This document shows, piece by piece, positions 40,701-55,700 of a DNA stretch of 64,000 nucleotides. The notes beneath the pieces were generated by a model that saw only the letters and a list, made by a program, of their open reading frames with translations, was not told the DNA's origin and searched no databases. The stretch's first letter is position 1; each line of letters starts with the position of its first letter. Source of the DNA: Aphanomyces cochlioides (Eukaryota > Oomycota > Saprolegniomycetes > Saprolegniales > Verrucalvaceae); NCBI GenBank assembly GCA_019828595.1, contig JAHQRK010000035.1, forward strand, positions 124,001-188,000, read 5' to 3'. The position numbers and the translations under genes were made by a program.

Positions 40701-43700
40701 TGAGACAGCGCGACTCTTACGTGCAAGTCTCAAAAGGCAATCGAAAATGCCTTTATTGACTTCAAAAGGCAGGCAATCATCAGCATACTTGAGACTACCT
40801 TAGAGTTTAGTGTTTGTTCTAAGAGCATCTCCAGCAGTAGTTTCTATTTCTATTTCTAATCGAAGTTACGGATAACTTTTAGCAACTCATTGGATTTATC
40901 CGTAATTTTTGGGGTTGGAGTTGCTATTGGTGTCCAGAATAGCAACTCAAAACATGAATTTGTTCGGATAATCGAATAAATTGCTAAAAATTATCCGTAA
41001 AACCGAAGTTTTGACAATAGAAATAGAAACTGCTGCTGGAGATGCTCTAAGGGTGTTAAATCTCTAATATAACGATGAGTGATAAAACCACGCTAGTAGA
41101 TTCCAGCCATAAGTTGAAATGAAACATCGCGTTGCGTGGACAGAAAGAAAAGGGAATACAACACCTCAACTGCTCAACGCTTCTCACTATCTTAGCTTGT
41201 TGTGCTGCACTTCTTAGCAATAGATTCTTCATCATATTGCATATCTTATCTACGACTCGTCAAACGTCAGTCAAGGTCAGACTGTGTTTTGCTCCCTGGT
41301 TTTCTTGATGCTATTTTTGGGATTTTCTCGAAATGTGATTGGCTCATTTTCCCGCAGAAAAATCCTTCTGTGGATTGCATTCCATTCGCATTCCACTCAA
41401 ACTTTATTTTATTTCATACAAAATGTAGTGCTACAAATAATTAAATCATGAAAAGAATTTTGAGTATTTTGGAAAATACAGGACAAATTTTCTGTGGATG
41501 CATACAAACGGCAATATTTGTCCGATGTTTTCCGGAGAATGACTTGTCTTCGGAATTCACAGAAAAATAATCCTACTATGTATATTTCAGCCAATCAATA
41601 GTTATTAAAAGTTGTGCGGTGTTTAATTGGCCAAAAACACAAGTCATGAGACAGCGCGACTCTTACGTGCAAGTCTCAAAAGGCAATCGAAAATGCCTTT
41701 ATTGACTTCAAAAGGCAGGCAATCATCAGCATACTTGAGACTACCTTAGAGTTTAGTGTTTGTTCTAAGAGCATCTCCAGCAGTAGTTTCTATTTCTATT
41801 TCTAATCGAAGTTACGGATAACTTTTAGCAACTCATTGGATTTATCCGTAATTTTTGGGGTTGGAGTTGCTATTGGTGTCCAGAATAGCAACTCAATACA
41901 TGAATTTGTTCGGATAATCGAATAAATTGCTAAAAATTATCCGTAAAACCGAAGTTTTGACAATAGAAATAGAAACTGCTGCTGGAGATGCTCTAAGGGT
42001 GTTAAATCTCTAATATAACGATGAGTGATAAAACCACGCTAGTAGATTCCAGCCATAAGTTGAAATGAAACATCGCGTTGCGTGGACAGAAAGAAAAGGG
42101 AATACAACACCTCAACTGCTCAACGCTTCTCACTATCTTAGCTTGTTGTGCTGCACTTCTTAGCAATAGATTCTTCATCATATTGCATATCTTATCTACG
42201 ACTCGTCAAACGTCAGTCAAGGTCAGACTGTGTTTTGCTCCCTGGTTTTCTTGATGCTATTTTTGGGATTTTCTCGAAATGTGATTGGCTCATTTTCCCG
42301 CAGAAAAATCCTTCTGTGGATTGCATTCCATTCGCATTCCACTCAAACTTTATTTTATTTCATACAAAATGTAGTGCTACAAATAATTAAATCATGAAAA
42401 GAATTTTGAGTATTTTGGAAAATACAGGACAAATTTTCTGTGGATGCATACAAACGGCAATATTTGTCCGATGTTTTCCGGAGAATGACTTGTCTTCGGA
42501 ATTCACAGAAAAATAATCCTACTATGTATATTTCAGCCAATCAATAGTTATTAAAAGTTGTGCGGTGTTTAATTGGCCAAAAACACAAGTCATGAGACAG
42601 CGCGACTCTTACGTGCAAGTCTCAAAAGGCAATCGAAAATGCCTTTATTGACTTCAAAAGGCAGGCAATCATCAGCATACTTGAGACTACCTTAGAGTTT
42701 AGTGTTTGTTCTAAGAGCATCTCCAGCAGTAGTTTCTATTTCTATTTCTAATCGAAGTTACGGATAACTTTTAGCAACTCATTGGATTTATCCGTAATTT
42801 TTGGGGTTGGAGTTGCTATTGGTGTCCAGAATAGCAACTCAAAACATGAATTTGTTCGGATAATCGAATAAATTGCTAAAAATTATCCGTAAAACCGAAG
42901 TTTTGACAATAGAAATAGAAACTGCTGCTGGAGATGCTCTAAGGGTGTTAAATCTCTAATATAACGATGAGTGATAAAACCACGCTAGTAGATTCCAGCC
43001 ATAAGTTGAAATGAAACATCGCGTTGCGTGGACAGAAAGAAAAGGGAATACAACACCTCAACTGCTCAACGCTTCTCACTATCTTAGCTTGTTGTGCTGC
43101 ACTTCTTAGCAATAGATTCTTCATCATATTGCATATCTTATCTACGACTCGTCAAACGTCAGTCAAGGTCAGACTGTGTTTTGCTCCCTGGTTTTCTTGA
43201 TGCTATTTTTGGGATTTTCTCGAAATGTGATTGGCTCATTTTCCCGCAGAAAAATCCTTCTGTGGATTGCATTCCATTCGCATTCCACTCAAACTTTATT
43301 TTATTTCATACAAAATGTAGTGCTACAAATAATTAAATCATGAAAAGAATTTTGAGTATTTTGGAAAATACAGGACAAATTTTCTGTGGATGCATACAAA
43401 CGGCAATATTTGTCCGATGTTTTCCGGAGAATGACTTGTCTTCGGAATTCACAGAAAAATAATCCTACTATGTATATTTCAGCCAATCAATAGTTATTAA
43501 AAGTTGTGCGGTGTTTAATTGGCCAAAAACACAAGTCATGAGACAGCGCGACTCTTACGTGCAAGTCTCAAAAGGCAATCGAAAATGCCTTTATTGACTT
43601 CAAAAGGCAGGCAATCATCAGCATACTTGAGACTACCTTAGAGTTTAGTGTTTGTTCTAAGAGCATCTCCAGCAGTAGTTTCTATTTCTATTTCTAATCG

Positions 43701-46700
43701 AAGTTACGGATAACTTTTAGCAACTCATTGGATTTATCCGTAATTTTTGGGGTTGGAGTTGCTATTGGTGTCCAGAATAGCAACTCAAAACATGAATTTG
43801 TTCGGATAATCGAATAAATTGCTAAAAATTATCCGTAAAACCGAAGTTTTGACAATAGAAATAGAAACTGCTGCTGGAGATGCTCTAAGGGTGTTAAATC
43901 TCTAATATAACGATGAGTGATAAAACCACGCTAGTAGATTCCAGCCATAAGTTGAAATGAAACATCGCGTTGCGTGGACAGAAAGAAAAGGGAATACAAC
44001 ACCTCAACTGCTCAACGCTTCTCACTATCTTAGCTTGTTGTGCTGCACTTCTTAGCAATAGATTCTTCATCATATTGCATATCTTATCTACGACTCGTCA
44101 AACGTCAGTCAAGGTCAGACTGTGTTTTGCTCCCTGGTTTTCTTGATGCTATTTTTGGGATTTTCTCGAAATGTGATTGGCTCATTTTCCCGCAGAAAAA
44201 TCCTTCTGTGGATTGCATTCCATTCGCATTCCACTCAAACTTTATTTTATTTCATACAAAATGTAGTGCTACAAATAATTAAATCATGAAAAGAATTTTG
44301 AGTATTTTGGAAAATACAGGACAAATTTTCTGTGGATGCATACAAACGGCAATATTTGTCCGATGTTTTCCGGAGAATGACTTGTCTTCGGAATTCACAG
44401 AAAAATAATCCTACTATGTATATTTCAGCCAATCAATAGTTATTAAAAGTTGTGCGGTGTTTAATTGGCCAAAAACACAAGTCATGAGACAGCGCGACTC
44501 TTACGTGCAAGTCTCAAAAGGCAATCGAAAATGCCTTTATTGACTTCAAAAGGCAGGCAATCATCAGCATACTTGAGACTACCTTAGAGTTTAGTGTTTG
44601 TTCTAAGAGCATCTCCAGCAGTAGTTTCTATTTCTATTTCTAATCGAAGTTACGGATAACTTTTAGCAACTCATTGGATTTATCCGTAATTTTTGGGGTT
44701 GGAGTTGCTATTGGTGTCCAGAATAGCAACTCAAAACATGAATTTGTTCGGATAATCGAATAAATTGCTAAAAATTATCCGTAAAACCGAAGTTTTGACA
44801 ATAGAAATAGAAACTGCTGCTGGAGATGCTCTAAGGGTGTTAAATCTCTAATATAACGATGAGTGATAAAACCACGCTAGTAGATTCCAGCCATAAGTTG
44901 AAATGAAACATCGCGTTGCGTGGACAGAAAGAAAAGGGAATACAACACCTCAACTGCTCAACGCTTCTCACTATCTTAGCTTGTTGTGCTGCACTTCTTA
45001 GCAATAGATTCTTCATCATATTGCATATCTTATCTACGACTCGTCAAACGTCAGTCAAGGTCAGACTGTGTTTTGCTCCCTGGTTTTCTTGATGCTATTT
45101 TTGGGATTTTCTCGAAATGTGATTGGCTCATTTTCCCGCAGAAAAATCCTTCTGTGGATTGCATTCCATTCGCATTCCACTCAAACTTTATTTTATTTCA
45201 TACAAAATGTAGTGCTACAAATAATTAAATCATGAAAAGAATTTTGAGTATTTTGGAAAATACAGGACAAATTTTCTGTGGATGCATACAAACGGCAATA
45301 TTTGTCCGATGTTTTCAGGAGAATGACTTGTCTTCGGAATTCACAGAAAAATAATCCTACTATGTATATTTCAGCCAATCAATAGTTATTAAAAGTTGTG
45401 CGGTGTTTAATTGGCCAAAAACACAAGTCATGAGACAGCGACTCTTACGTGCAAGTTTCAAAAGGCAATCGAAAATGCCTATATTGACTTCAAAAGGCAG
45501 GCAATCATCAGCATACTTGAGACTACCTTAGAGTTTAGTGTTTGTTCTAAGAGCATCTCCAGCAGTAGTTTCTATTTCTATTTCTAATCGAAGTTACGGA
45601 TAACTTTTAGCAACTCATTGGATTTATCCGTAATTTTTGGGGTTGGAGTTGCTATTGGTGTCCAGAATAGCAACTCAAAACATGAATTTGTTCGGATAAT
45701 CGAATAAATTGCTAAAAATTATCCGTAAAACCGAAGTTTTGACAATAGAAATAGAAACTGCTGCTGGAGATGCTCTAAGGGTGTTAAATCTCTAATATAA
45801 CGATGAGTGATAAAACCACGCTAGTAGATTCCAGCCATAAGTTGAAATGAAACATCGCGTTGCGTGGACAGAAAGAAAAGGGAATACAACACCTCAACTG
45901 CTCAACGCTTCTCACTATCTTAGCTTGTTGTGCTGCACTTCTTAGCAATAGATTCTTCATCATATTGCATATCTTATCTACGACTCGTCAAACGTCAGTC
46001 AAGGTCAGACTGTGTTTTGCTCCCTGGTTTTCTTGATGCTATTTTTGGGATTTTCTCGAAATGTGATTGGCTCATTTTCCCGCAGAAAAATCCTTCTGTG
46101 GATTGCATTCCATTCGCATTCCACTCAAACTTTATTTTATTTCATACAAAATGTAGTGCTACAAATAATTAAATCATGAAAAGAATTTTGAGTATTTTGG
46201 AAAATACAGGACAAATTTTCTGTGGATGCATACAAACGGCAATATTTGTCCGATGTTTTCCGGAGAATGACTTGTCTTCGGAATTCACAGAAAAATAATC
46301 CTACTATGTATATTTCAGCCAATCAATAGTTATTAAAAGTTGTGCGGTGTTTAATTGGCCAAAAACACAAGTCATGAGACAGCGCGACTCTTACGTGCAA
46401 GTCTCAAAAGGCAATCGAAAATGCCTTTATTGACTTCAAAAGGCAGGCAATCATCAGCATACTTGAGACTACCTTAGAGTTTAGTGTTTGTTCTAAGAGC
46501 ATCTCCAGCAGTAGTTTCTATTTCTATTTCTAATCGAAGTTACGGATAACTTTTAGCAACTCATTGGATTTATCCGTAATTTTTGGGGTTGGAGTTGCTA
46601 TTGGTGTCCAGAATAGCAACTCAATACATGAATTTGTTCGGATAATCGAATAAATTGCTAAAAATTATCCGTAAAACCGAAGTTTTGACAATAGAAATAG

Positions 46701-49700
46701 AAACTGCTGCTGGAGATGCTCTAAGGGTGTTAAATCTCTAATATAACGATGAGTGATAAAACCACGCTAGTAGATTCCAGCCATAAGTTGAAATGAAACA
46801 TCGCGTTGCGTGGACAGAAAGAAAAGGGAATACAACACCTCAACTGCTCAACGCTTCTCACTATCTTAGCTTGTTGTGCTGCACTTCTTAGCAATAGATT
46901 CTTCATCATATTGCATCTTATCTACGACTCGTCAAACGTCAGTCAAGGTCAGACTGTGTTTTGCTCCCTGGTTTTCTTGATGCTATTTTTGGGATTTTCT
47001 CGAAATGTGATTGGCTCATTTTCCCGCAGAAAAATCCTTCTGTGGATTGCATTCCATTCGCATTCCACTCAAACTTTATTTTATTTCATACAAAATGTAG
47101 TGCTACAAATAATTAAATCATGAAAAGAATTTTGAGTATTTTGGAAAATACAGGACAAATTTTCTGTGGATGCATACAAACGGCAATATTTGTCCGATGT
47201 TTTCCGGAGAATGACTTGTCTTCGGAATTCACAGAAAAATAATCCTACTATGTATATTTCAGCCAATCAATAGTTATTAAAAGTTGTGCGGTGTTTAATT
47301 GGCCAAAAACACAAGTCATGAGACAGCGCGACTCTTACGTGCAAGTCTCAAAAGGCAATCGAAAATGCCTTTATTGACTTCAAAAGGCAGGCAATCATCA
47401 GCATACTTGAGACTACCTTAGAGTTTAGTGTTTGTTCTAAGAGCATCTCCAGCAGTAGTTTCTATTTCTATTTCTAATCGAAGTTACGGATAACTTTTAG
47501 CAACTCATTGGATTTATCCGTAATTTTTGGGGTTGGAGTTGCTATTGGTGTCCAGAATAGCAACTCAAAACATGAATTTGTTCGGATAATCGAATAAATT
47601 GCTAAAAATTATCCGTAAAACCGAAGTTTTGACAATAGAAATAGAAACTGCTGCTGGAGATGCTCTAAGGGTGTTAAATCTCTAATATAACGATGAGTGA
47701 TAAAACCACGCTAGTAGATTCCAGCCATAAGTTGAAATGAAACATCGCGTTGCGTGGACAGAAAGAAAAGGGAATACAACACCTCAACTGCTCAACGCTT
47801 CTCACTATCTTAGCTTGTTGTGCTGCACTTCTTAGCAATAGATTCTTCATCATATTGCATATCTTATCTACGACTCGTCAAACGTCAGTCAAGGTCAGAC
47901 TGTGTTTTGCTCCCTGGTTTTCTTGATGCTATTTTTGGGATTTTCTCGAAATGTGATTGGCTCGCGCAGAAAAATCCTTCTGTGGATTGCATTCCATTCG
48001 CATTCCACTCAAACTTTATTTTATTTCATACAAAATGTAGTGCTACAAATAATTAAATCATGAAAAGAATTTTGAGTATTTTGGAAAATACAGGACAAAT
48101 TTTCTGTGGATGCATACAAACGGCAATATTTGTCCGATGTTTTCCGGAGAATGACTTGTCTTCGGAATTCACAGAAAAATAATCCTACTATGTATATTTC
48201 AGCCAATCAATAGTTATTAAAAGTTGTGCGGTGTTTAATTGGCCAAAAACACAAGTCATGAGACAGCGCGACTCTTACGTGCAAGTCTCAAAAGGCAATC
48301 GAAAATGCCTTTATTGACTTCAAAAGGCAGGCAATCATCAGCATACTTGAGACTACCTTAGAGTTTAGTGTTTGTTCTAAGAGCATCTCCAGCAGTAGTT
48401 TCTATTTCTATTTCTAATCGAAGTTACGGATAACTTTTAGCAACTCATTGGATTTATCCGTAATTTTTGGGGTTGGAGTTGCTATTGGTGTCCAGAATAG
48501 CAACTCAAAACATGAATTTGTTCGGATAATCGAATAAATTGCTAAAAATTATCCGTAAAACCGAAGTTTTGACAATAGAAATAGAAACTGCTGCTGGAGA
48601 TGCTCTAAGGGTGTTAAATCTCTAATATAACGATGAGTGATAAAACCACGCTAGTAGATTCCAGCCATAAGTTGAAATGAAACATCGCGTTGCGTGGACA
48701 GAAAGAAAAGGGAATACAACACCTCAACTGCTCAACGCTTCTCACTATCTTAGCTTGTTGTGCTGCACTTCTTAGCAATAGATTCTTCATCATATTGCAT
48801 ATCTTATCTACGACTCGTCAAACGTCAGTCAAGGTCAGACTGTGTTTTGCTCCCTGGTTTTCTTGATGCTATTTTTGGGATTTTCTCGAAATGTGATTGG
48901 CTCATTTTCCCGCAGAAAAATCCTTCTGTGGATTGCATTCCATTCGCATTCCACTCAAACTTTATTTTATTTCATACAAAATGTAGTGCTACAAATAATT
49001 AAATCATGAAAAGAATTTTGAGTATTTTGGAAAATACAGGACAAATTTTCTGTGGATGCATACAAACGGCAATATTTGTCCGATGTTTTCCGGAGAATGA
49101 CTTGTCTTCGGAATTCACAGAAAAATAATCCTACTATGTATATTTCAGCCAATCAATAGTTATTAAAAGTTGTGCGGTGTTTAATTGGCCAAAAACACAA
49201 GTCATGAGACAGCGACTCTTACGTGCAAGTTTCAAAAGGCAATCGAAAATGCCTATATTGACTTCAAAAGGCAGGCAATCATCAGCATACTTGAGACTAC
49301 CTTAGAGTTTAGTGTTTGTTCTAAGAGCATCTCCAGCAGTAGTTTCTATTTCTATTTCTAATCGAAGTTACGGATAACTTTTAGCAACTCATTGGATTTA
49401 TCCGTAATTTTTGGGGTTGGAGTTGCTATTGGTGTCCAGAATAGCAACTCAAAACATGAATTTGTTCGGATAATCGAATAAATTGCTAAAAATTATCCGT
49501 AAAACCGAAGTTTTGACAATAGAAATAGAAACTGCTGCTGGAGATGCTCTAAGGGTGTTAAATCTCTAATATAACGATGAGTGATAAAACCACGCTAGTA
49601 GATTCCAGCCATAAGTTGAAATGAAACATCGCGTTGCGTGGACAGAAAGAAAAGGGAATACAACACCTCAACTGCTCAACGCTTCTCACTATCTTAGCTT

Positions 49701-52700
49701 GTTGTGCTGCACTTCTTAGCAATAGATTCTTCATCATATTGCATATCTTATCTACGACTCGTCAAACGTCAGTCAAGGTCAGACTGTGTTTTGCTCCCTG
49801 GTTTTCTTGATGCTATTTTTGGGATTTTCTCGAAATGTGATTGGCTCATTTTCCCGCAGAAAAATCCTTCTGTGGATTGCATTCCATTCGCATTCCACTC
49901 AAACTTTATTTTATTTCATACAAAATGTAGTGCTACAAATAATTAAATCATGAAAAGAATTTTGAGTATTTTGGAAAATACAGGACAAATTTTCTGTGGA
50001 TGCATACAAACGGCAATATTTGTCCGATGTTTTCCGGAGAATGACTTGTCTTCGGAATTCACAGAAAAATAATCCTACTATGTATATTTCAGCCAATCAA
50101 TAGTTATTAAAAGTTGTGCGGTGTTTAATTGGCCAAAAACACAAGTCATGAGACAGCGACTCTTACGTGCAAGTTTCAAAAGGCAATCGAAAATGCCTAT
50201 ATTGACTTCAAAAGGCAGGCAATCATCAGCATACTTGAGACTACCTTAGAGTTTAGTGTTTGTTCTAAGAGCATCTCCAGCAGTAGTTTCTATTTCTATT
50301 TCTAATCGAAGTTACGGATAACTTTTAGCAACTCATTGGATTTATCCGTAATTTTTGGGGTTGGAGTTGCTATTGGTGTCCAGAATAGCAACTCAAAACA
50401 TGAATTTGTTCGGATAATCGAATAAATTGTAAAAATTATCCGTAAAACCGAAGTTTTGACAATAGAAATAGAAACTGCTGCTGGAGATGCTCTAAGGGTG
50501 TTAAATCTCTAATATAACGATGAGTGATAAAACCACGCTAGTAGATTCCAGCCATAAGTTGAAATGAAACATCGCGTTGCGTGGACAGAAAGAAAAGGGA
50601 ATACAACACCTCAACTGCTCAACGCTTCTCACTATCTTAGCTTGTTGTGCTGCACTTCTTAGCAATAGATTCTTCATCATATTGCATATCTTATCTACGA
50701 CTCGTCAAACGTCAGTCAAGGTCAGACTGTGTTTTGCTCCCTGGTTTTCTTGATGCTATTTTTGGGATTTTCTCGAAATGTGATTGGCTCATTTTCCCGC
50801 AGAAAAATCCTTCTGTGGATTGCATTCCATTCGCATTCCACTCAAACTTTATTTTATTTCATACAAAATGTAGTGCTACAAATAATTAAATCATGAAAAG
50901 AATTTTGAGTATTTTGGAAAATACAGGACAAATTTTCTGTGGATGCATACAAACGGCAATATTTGTCCGATGTTTTCCGGAGAATGACTTGTCTTCGGAA
51001 TTCACAGAAAAATAATCCTACTATGTATATTTCAGCCAATCAATAGTTATTAAAAGTTGTGCGGTGTTTAATTGGCCAAAAACACAAGTCATGAGACAGC
51101 GACTCTTACGTGCAAGTTTCAAAAGGCAATCGAAAATGCCTATATTGACTTCAAAAGGCAGGCAATCATCAGCATACTTGAGACTACCTTAGAGTTTAGT
51201 GTTTGTTCTAAGAGCATCTCCAGCAGTAGTTTCTATTTCTATTTCTAATCGAAGTTACGGATAACTTTTAGCAACTCATTGGATTTATCCGTAATTTTTG
51301 GGGTTGGAGTTGCTATTGGTGTCCAGAATAGCAACTCAAAACATGAATTTGTTCGGATAATCGAATAAATTGCTAAAAATTATCCGTAAAACCGAAGTTT
51401 TGACAATAGAAATAGAAACTGCTGCTGGAGATGCTCTAAGGGTGTTAAATCTCTAATATAACGATGAGTGATAAAACCACGCTAGTAGATTCCAGCCATA
51501 AGTTGAAATGAAACATCGCGTTGCGTGGACAGAAAGAAAAGGGAATACAACACCTCAACTGCTCAACGCTTCTCACTATCTTAGCTTGTTGTGCTGCACT
51601 TCTTAGCAATAGATTCTTCATCATATTGCATATCTTATCTACGACTCGTCAAACGTCAGTCAAGGTCAGACTGTGTTTTGCTCCCTGGTTTTCTTGATGC
51701 TATTTTTGGGATTTTCTCGAAATGTGATTGGCTCATTTTCCCGCAGAAAAATCCTTCTGTGGATTGCATTCCATTCGCATTCCACTCAAACTTTATTTTA
51801 TTTCATACAAAATGTAGTGCTACAAATAATTAAATCATGAAAAGAATTTTGAGTATTTTGGAAAATACAGGACAAATTTTCTGTGGATGCATACAAACGG
51901 CAATATTTGTCCGATGTTTTCCGGAGAATGACTTGTCTTCGGAATTCACAGAAAAATAATCCTACTATGTATATTTCAGCCAATCAATAGTTATTAAAAG
52001 TTGTGCGGTGTTTAATTGGCCAAAAACACAAGTCATGAGACAGCGCGACTCTTACGTGCAAGTCTCAAAAGGCAATCGAAAATGCCTTTATTGACTTCAA
52101 AAGGCAGGCAATCATCAGCATACTTGAGACTACCTTAGAGTTTAGTGTTTGTTCTAAGAGCATCTCCAGCAGTAGTTTCTATTTCTATTTCTAATCGAAG
52201 TTACGGATAACTTTAGCAACTCATTGGATTTATCCGTAATTTTTGGGGTTGGAGTTGCTATTGGTGTCCAGAATAGCAACTCAAAACATGAATTTGTTCG
52301 GATAATCGAATAAATTGCTAAAAATTATCCGTAAAACCGAAGTTTTGACAATAGAAATAGAAACTGCTGCTGGAGATGCTCTAAGGGTGTTAAATCTCTA
52401 ATATAACGATGAGTGATAAAACCACGCTAGTAGATTCCAGCCATAAGTTGAAATGAAACATCGCGTTGCGTGGACAGAAAGAAAAGGGAATACAACACCT
52501 CAACTGCTCAACGCTTCTCACTATCTTAGCTTGTTGTGCTGCACTTCTTAGCAATAGATTCTTCATCATATTGCATCTTATCTACGACTCGTCAAACGTC
52601 AGTCAAGGTCAGACTGTGTTTTGCTCCCTGGTTTTCTTGATGCTATTTTTGGGATTTTCTCGAAATGTGATTGGCTCATTTTCCCGCAGAAAAATCCTTC

Positions 52701-55700
52701 TGTGGATTGCATTCCATTCGCATTCCACTCAAACTTTATTTTATTTCATACAAAATGTAGTGCTACAAATAATTAAATCATGAAAAGAATTTTGAGTATT
52801 TTGGAAAATACAGGACAAATTTTCTGTGGATGCATACAAACGGCAATATTTGTCCGATGTTTTCCGGAGAATGACTTGTCTTCGGAATTCACAGAAAAAT
52901 AATCCTACTATGTATATTTCAGCCAATCAATAGTTATTAAAAGTTGTGCGGTGTTTAATTGGCCAAAAACACAAGTCATGAGACAGCGCGACTCTTACGT
53001 GCAAGTCTCAAAAGGCAATCGAAAATGCCTTTATTGACTTCAAAAGGCAGGCAATCATCAGCATACTTGAGACTACCTTAGAGTTTAGTGTTTGTTCTAA
53101 GAGCATCTCCAGCAGTAGTTTCTATTTCTATTTCTAATCGAAGTTACGGATAACTTTTAGCAACTCATTGGATTTATCCGTAATTTTTGGGGTTGGAGTT
53201 GCTATTGGTGTCCAGAATAGCAACTCAAAACATGAATTTGTTCGGATAATCGAATAAATTGCTAAAAATTATCCGTAAAACCGAAGTTTTGACAATAGAA
53301 ATAGAAACTGCTGCTGGAGATGCTCTAAGGGTGTTAAATCTCTAATATAACGATGAGTGATAAAACCACGCTAGTAGATTCCAGCCATAAGTTGAAATGA
53401 AACATCGCGTTGCGTGGACAAAAAGAAAAGGGAATACAACACCTCAACTGCTCAACGCTTCTCACTATCTTAGCTTGTTGTGCTGCACTTCTTAGCAATA
53501 GATTCTTCATCATATTGCATATCTTATCTACGACTCGTCAAACGTCAGTCAAGGTCAGACTGTGTTTTGCTCCCTGGTTTTCTTGATGCTATTTTTGGGA
53601 TTTTCTCGAAATGTGATTGGCTCATTTTCCCGCAGAAAAATCCTTCTGTGGATTGCATTCCATTCGCATTCCACTCAAACTTTATTTTATTTCATACAAA
53701 ATGTAGTGCTACAAATAATTAAATCATGAAAAGAATTTTGAGTATTTTGGAAAATACAGGACAAATTTTCTGTGGATGCATACAAACGGCAATATTTGTC
53801 CGATGTTTTCCGGAGAATGACTTGTCTTCGGAATTCACAGAAAAATAATCCTACTATGTATATTTCAGCCAATCAATAGTTATTAAAAGTTGTGCGGTGT
53901 TTAATTGGCCAAAAACACAAGTCATGAGACAGCGCGACTCTTACGTGCAAGTCTCAAAAGGCAATCGAAAATGCCTTTATTGACTTCAAAAGGCAGGCAA
54001 TCATCAGCATACTTGAGACTACCTTAGAGTTTAGTGTTTGTTCTAAGAGCATCTCCAGCAGTAGTTTCTATTTCTATTTCTAATCGAAGTTACGGATAAC
54101 TTTTAGCAACTCATTGGATTTATCCGTAATTTTTGGGGTTGGAGTTGCTATTGGTGTCCAGAATAGCAACTCAAAACATGAATTTGTTCGGATAATCGAA
54201 TAAATTGCTAAAAATTATCCGTAAAACCGAAGTTTTGACAATAGAAATAGAAACTGCTGCTGGAGATGCTCTAAGGGTGTTAAATCTCTAATATAACGAT
54301 GAGTGATAAAACCACGCTAGTAGATTCCAGCCATAAGTTGAAATGAAACATCGCGTTGCGTGGACAGAAAAAAAGGGAATACAACACCTCAACTGCTCAA
54401 CGCTTCTCACTATCTTAGCTTGTTGTGCTGCACTTCTTAGCAATAGATTCTTCATCATATTGCATATCTTATCTACGACTCGTCAAACGTCAGTCAAGGT
54501 CAGACTGTGTTTTGCTCCCTGGTTTTCTTGATGCTATTTTTGGGATTTTCTCGAAATGTGATTGGCTCATTTTCCCGCAGAAAAATCCTTCTGTGGATTG
54601 CATTCCATTCGCATTCCACTCAAACTTTATTTTATTTCATACAAAATGTAGTGCTACAAATAATTAAATCATGAAAAGAATTTTGAGTATTTTGGAAAAT
54701 ACAGGACAAATTTTCTGTGGATGCATACAAACGGCAATATTTGTCCGATGTTTTCCGGAGAATGACTTGTCTTCGGAATTCACAGAAAAATAATCCTACT
54801 ATGTATATTTCAGCCAATCAATAGTTATTAAAAGTTGTGCGGTGTTTAATTGGCCAAAAACACAAGTCATGAGACAGCGCGACTCTTACGTGCAAGTCTC
54901 AAAAGGCAATCGAAAATGCCTTTATTGACTTCAAAAGGCAGGCAATCATCAGCATACTTGAGACTACCTTAGAGTTTAGTGTTTGTTCTAAGAGCATCTC
55001 CAGCAGTAGTTTCTATTTCTATTTCTAATCGAAGTTACGGATAACTTTTAGCAACTCATTGGATTTATCCGTAATTTTTGGGGTTGGAGTTGCTATTGGT
55101 GTCCAGAATAGCAACTCAAAACATGAATTTGTTCGGATAATCGAATAAATTGCTAAAAATTATCCGTAAAACCGAAGTTTTGACAATAGAAATAGAAACT
55201 GCTGCTGGAGATGCTCTAAGGGTGTTAAATCTCTAATATAACGATGAGTGATAAAACCACGCTAGTAGATTCCAGCCATAAGTTGAAATGAAACATCGCG
55301 TTGCGTGGACAGAAAGAAAAGGGAATACAACACCTCAACTGCTCAACGCTTCTCACTATCTTAGCTTGTTGTGCTGCACTTCTTAGCAATAGATTCTTCA
55401 TCATATTGCATATCTTATCTACGACTCGTCAAACGTCAGTCAAGGTCAGACTGTGTTTTGCTCCCTGGTTTTCTTGATGCTATTTTTGGGATTTTCTCGA
55501 AATGTGATTGGCTCATTTTCCCGCAGAAAAATCCTTCTGTGGATTGCATTCCATTCGCATTCCACTCAAACTTTATTTTATTTCATACAAAATGTAGTGC
55601 TACAAATAATTAAATCATGAAAAGAATTTTGAGTATTTTGGAAAATACAGGACAAATTTTCTGTGGATGCATACAAACGGCAATATTTGTCCGATGTTTT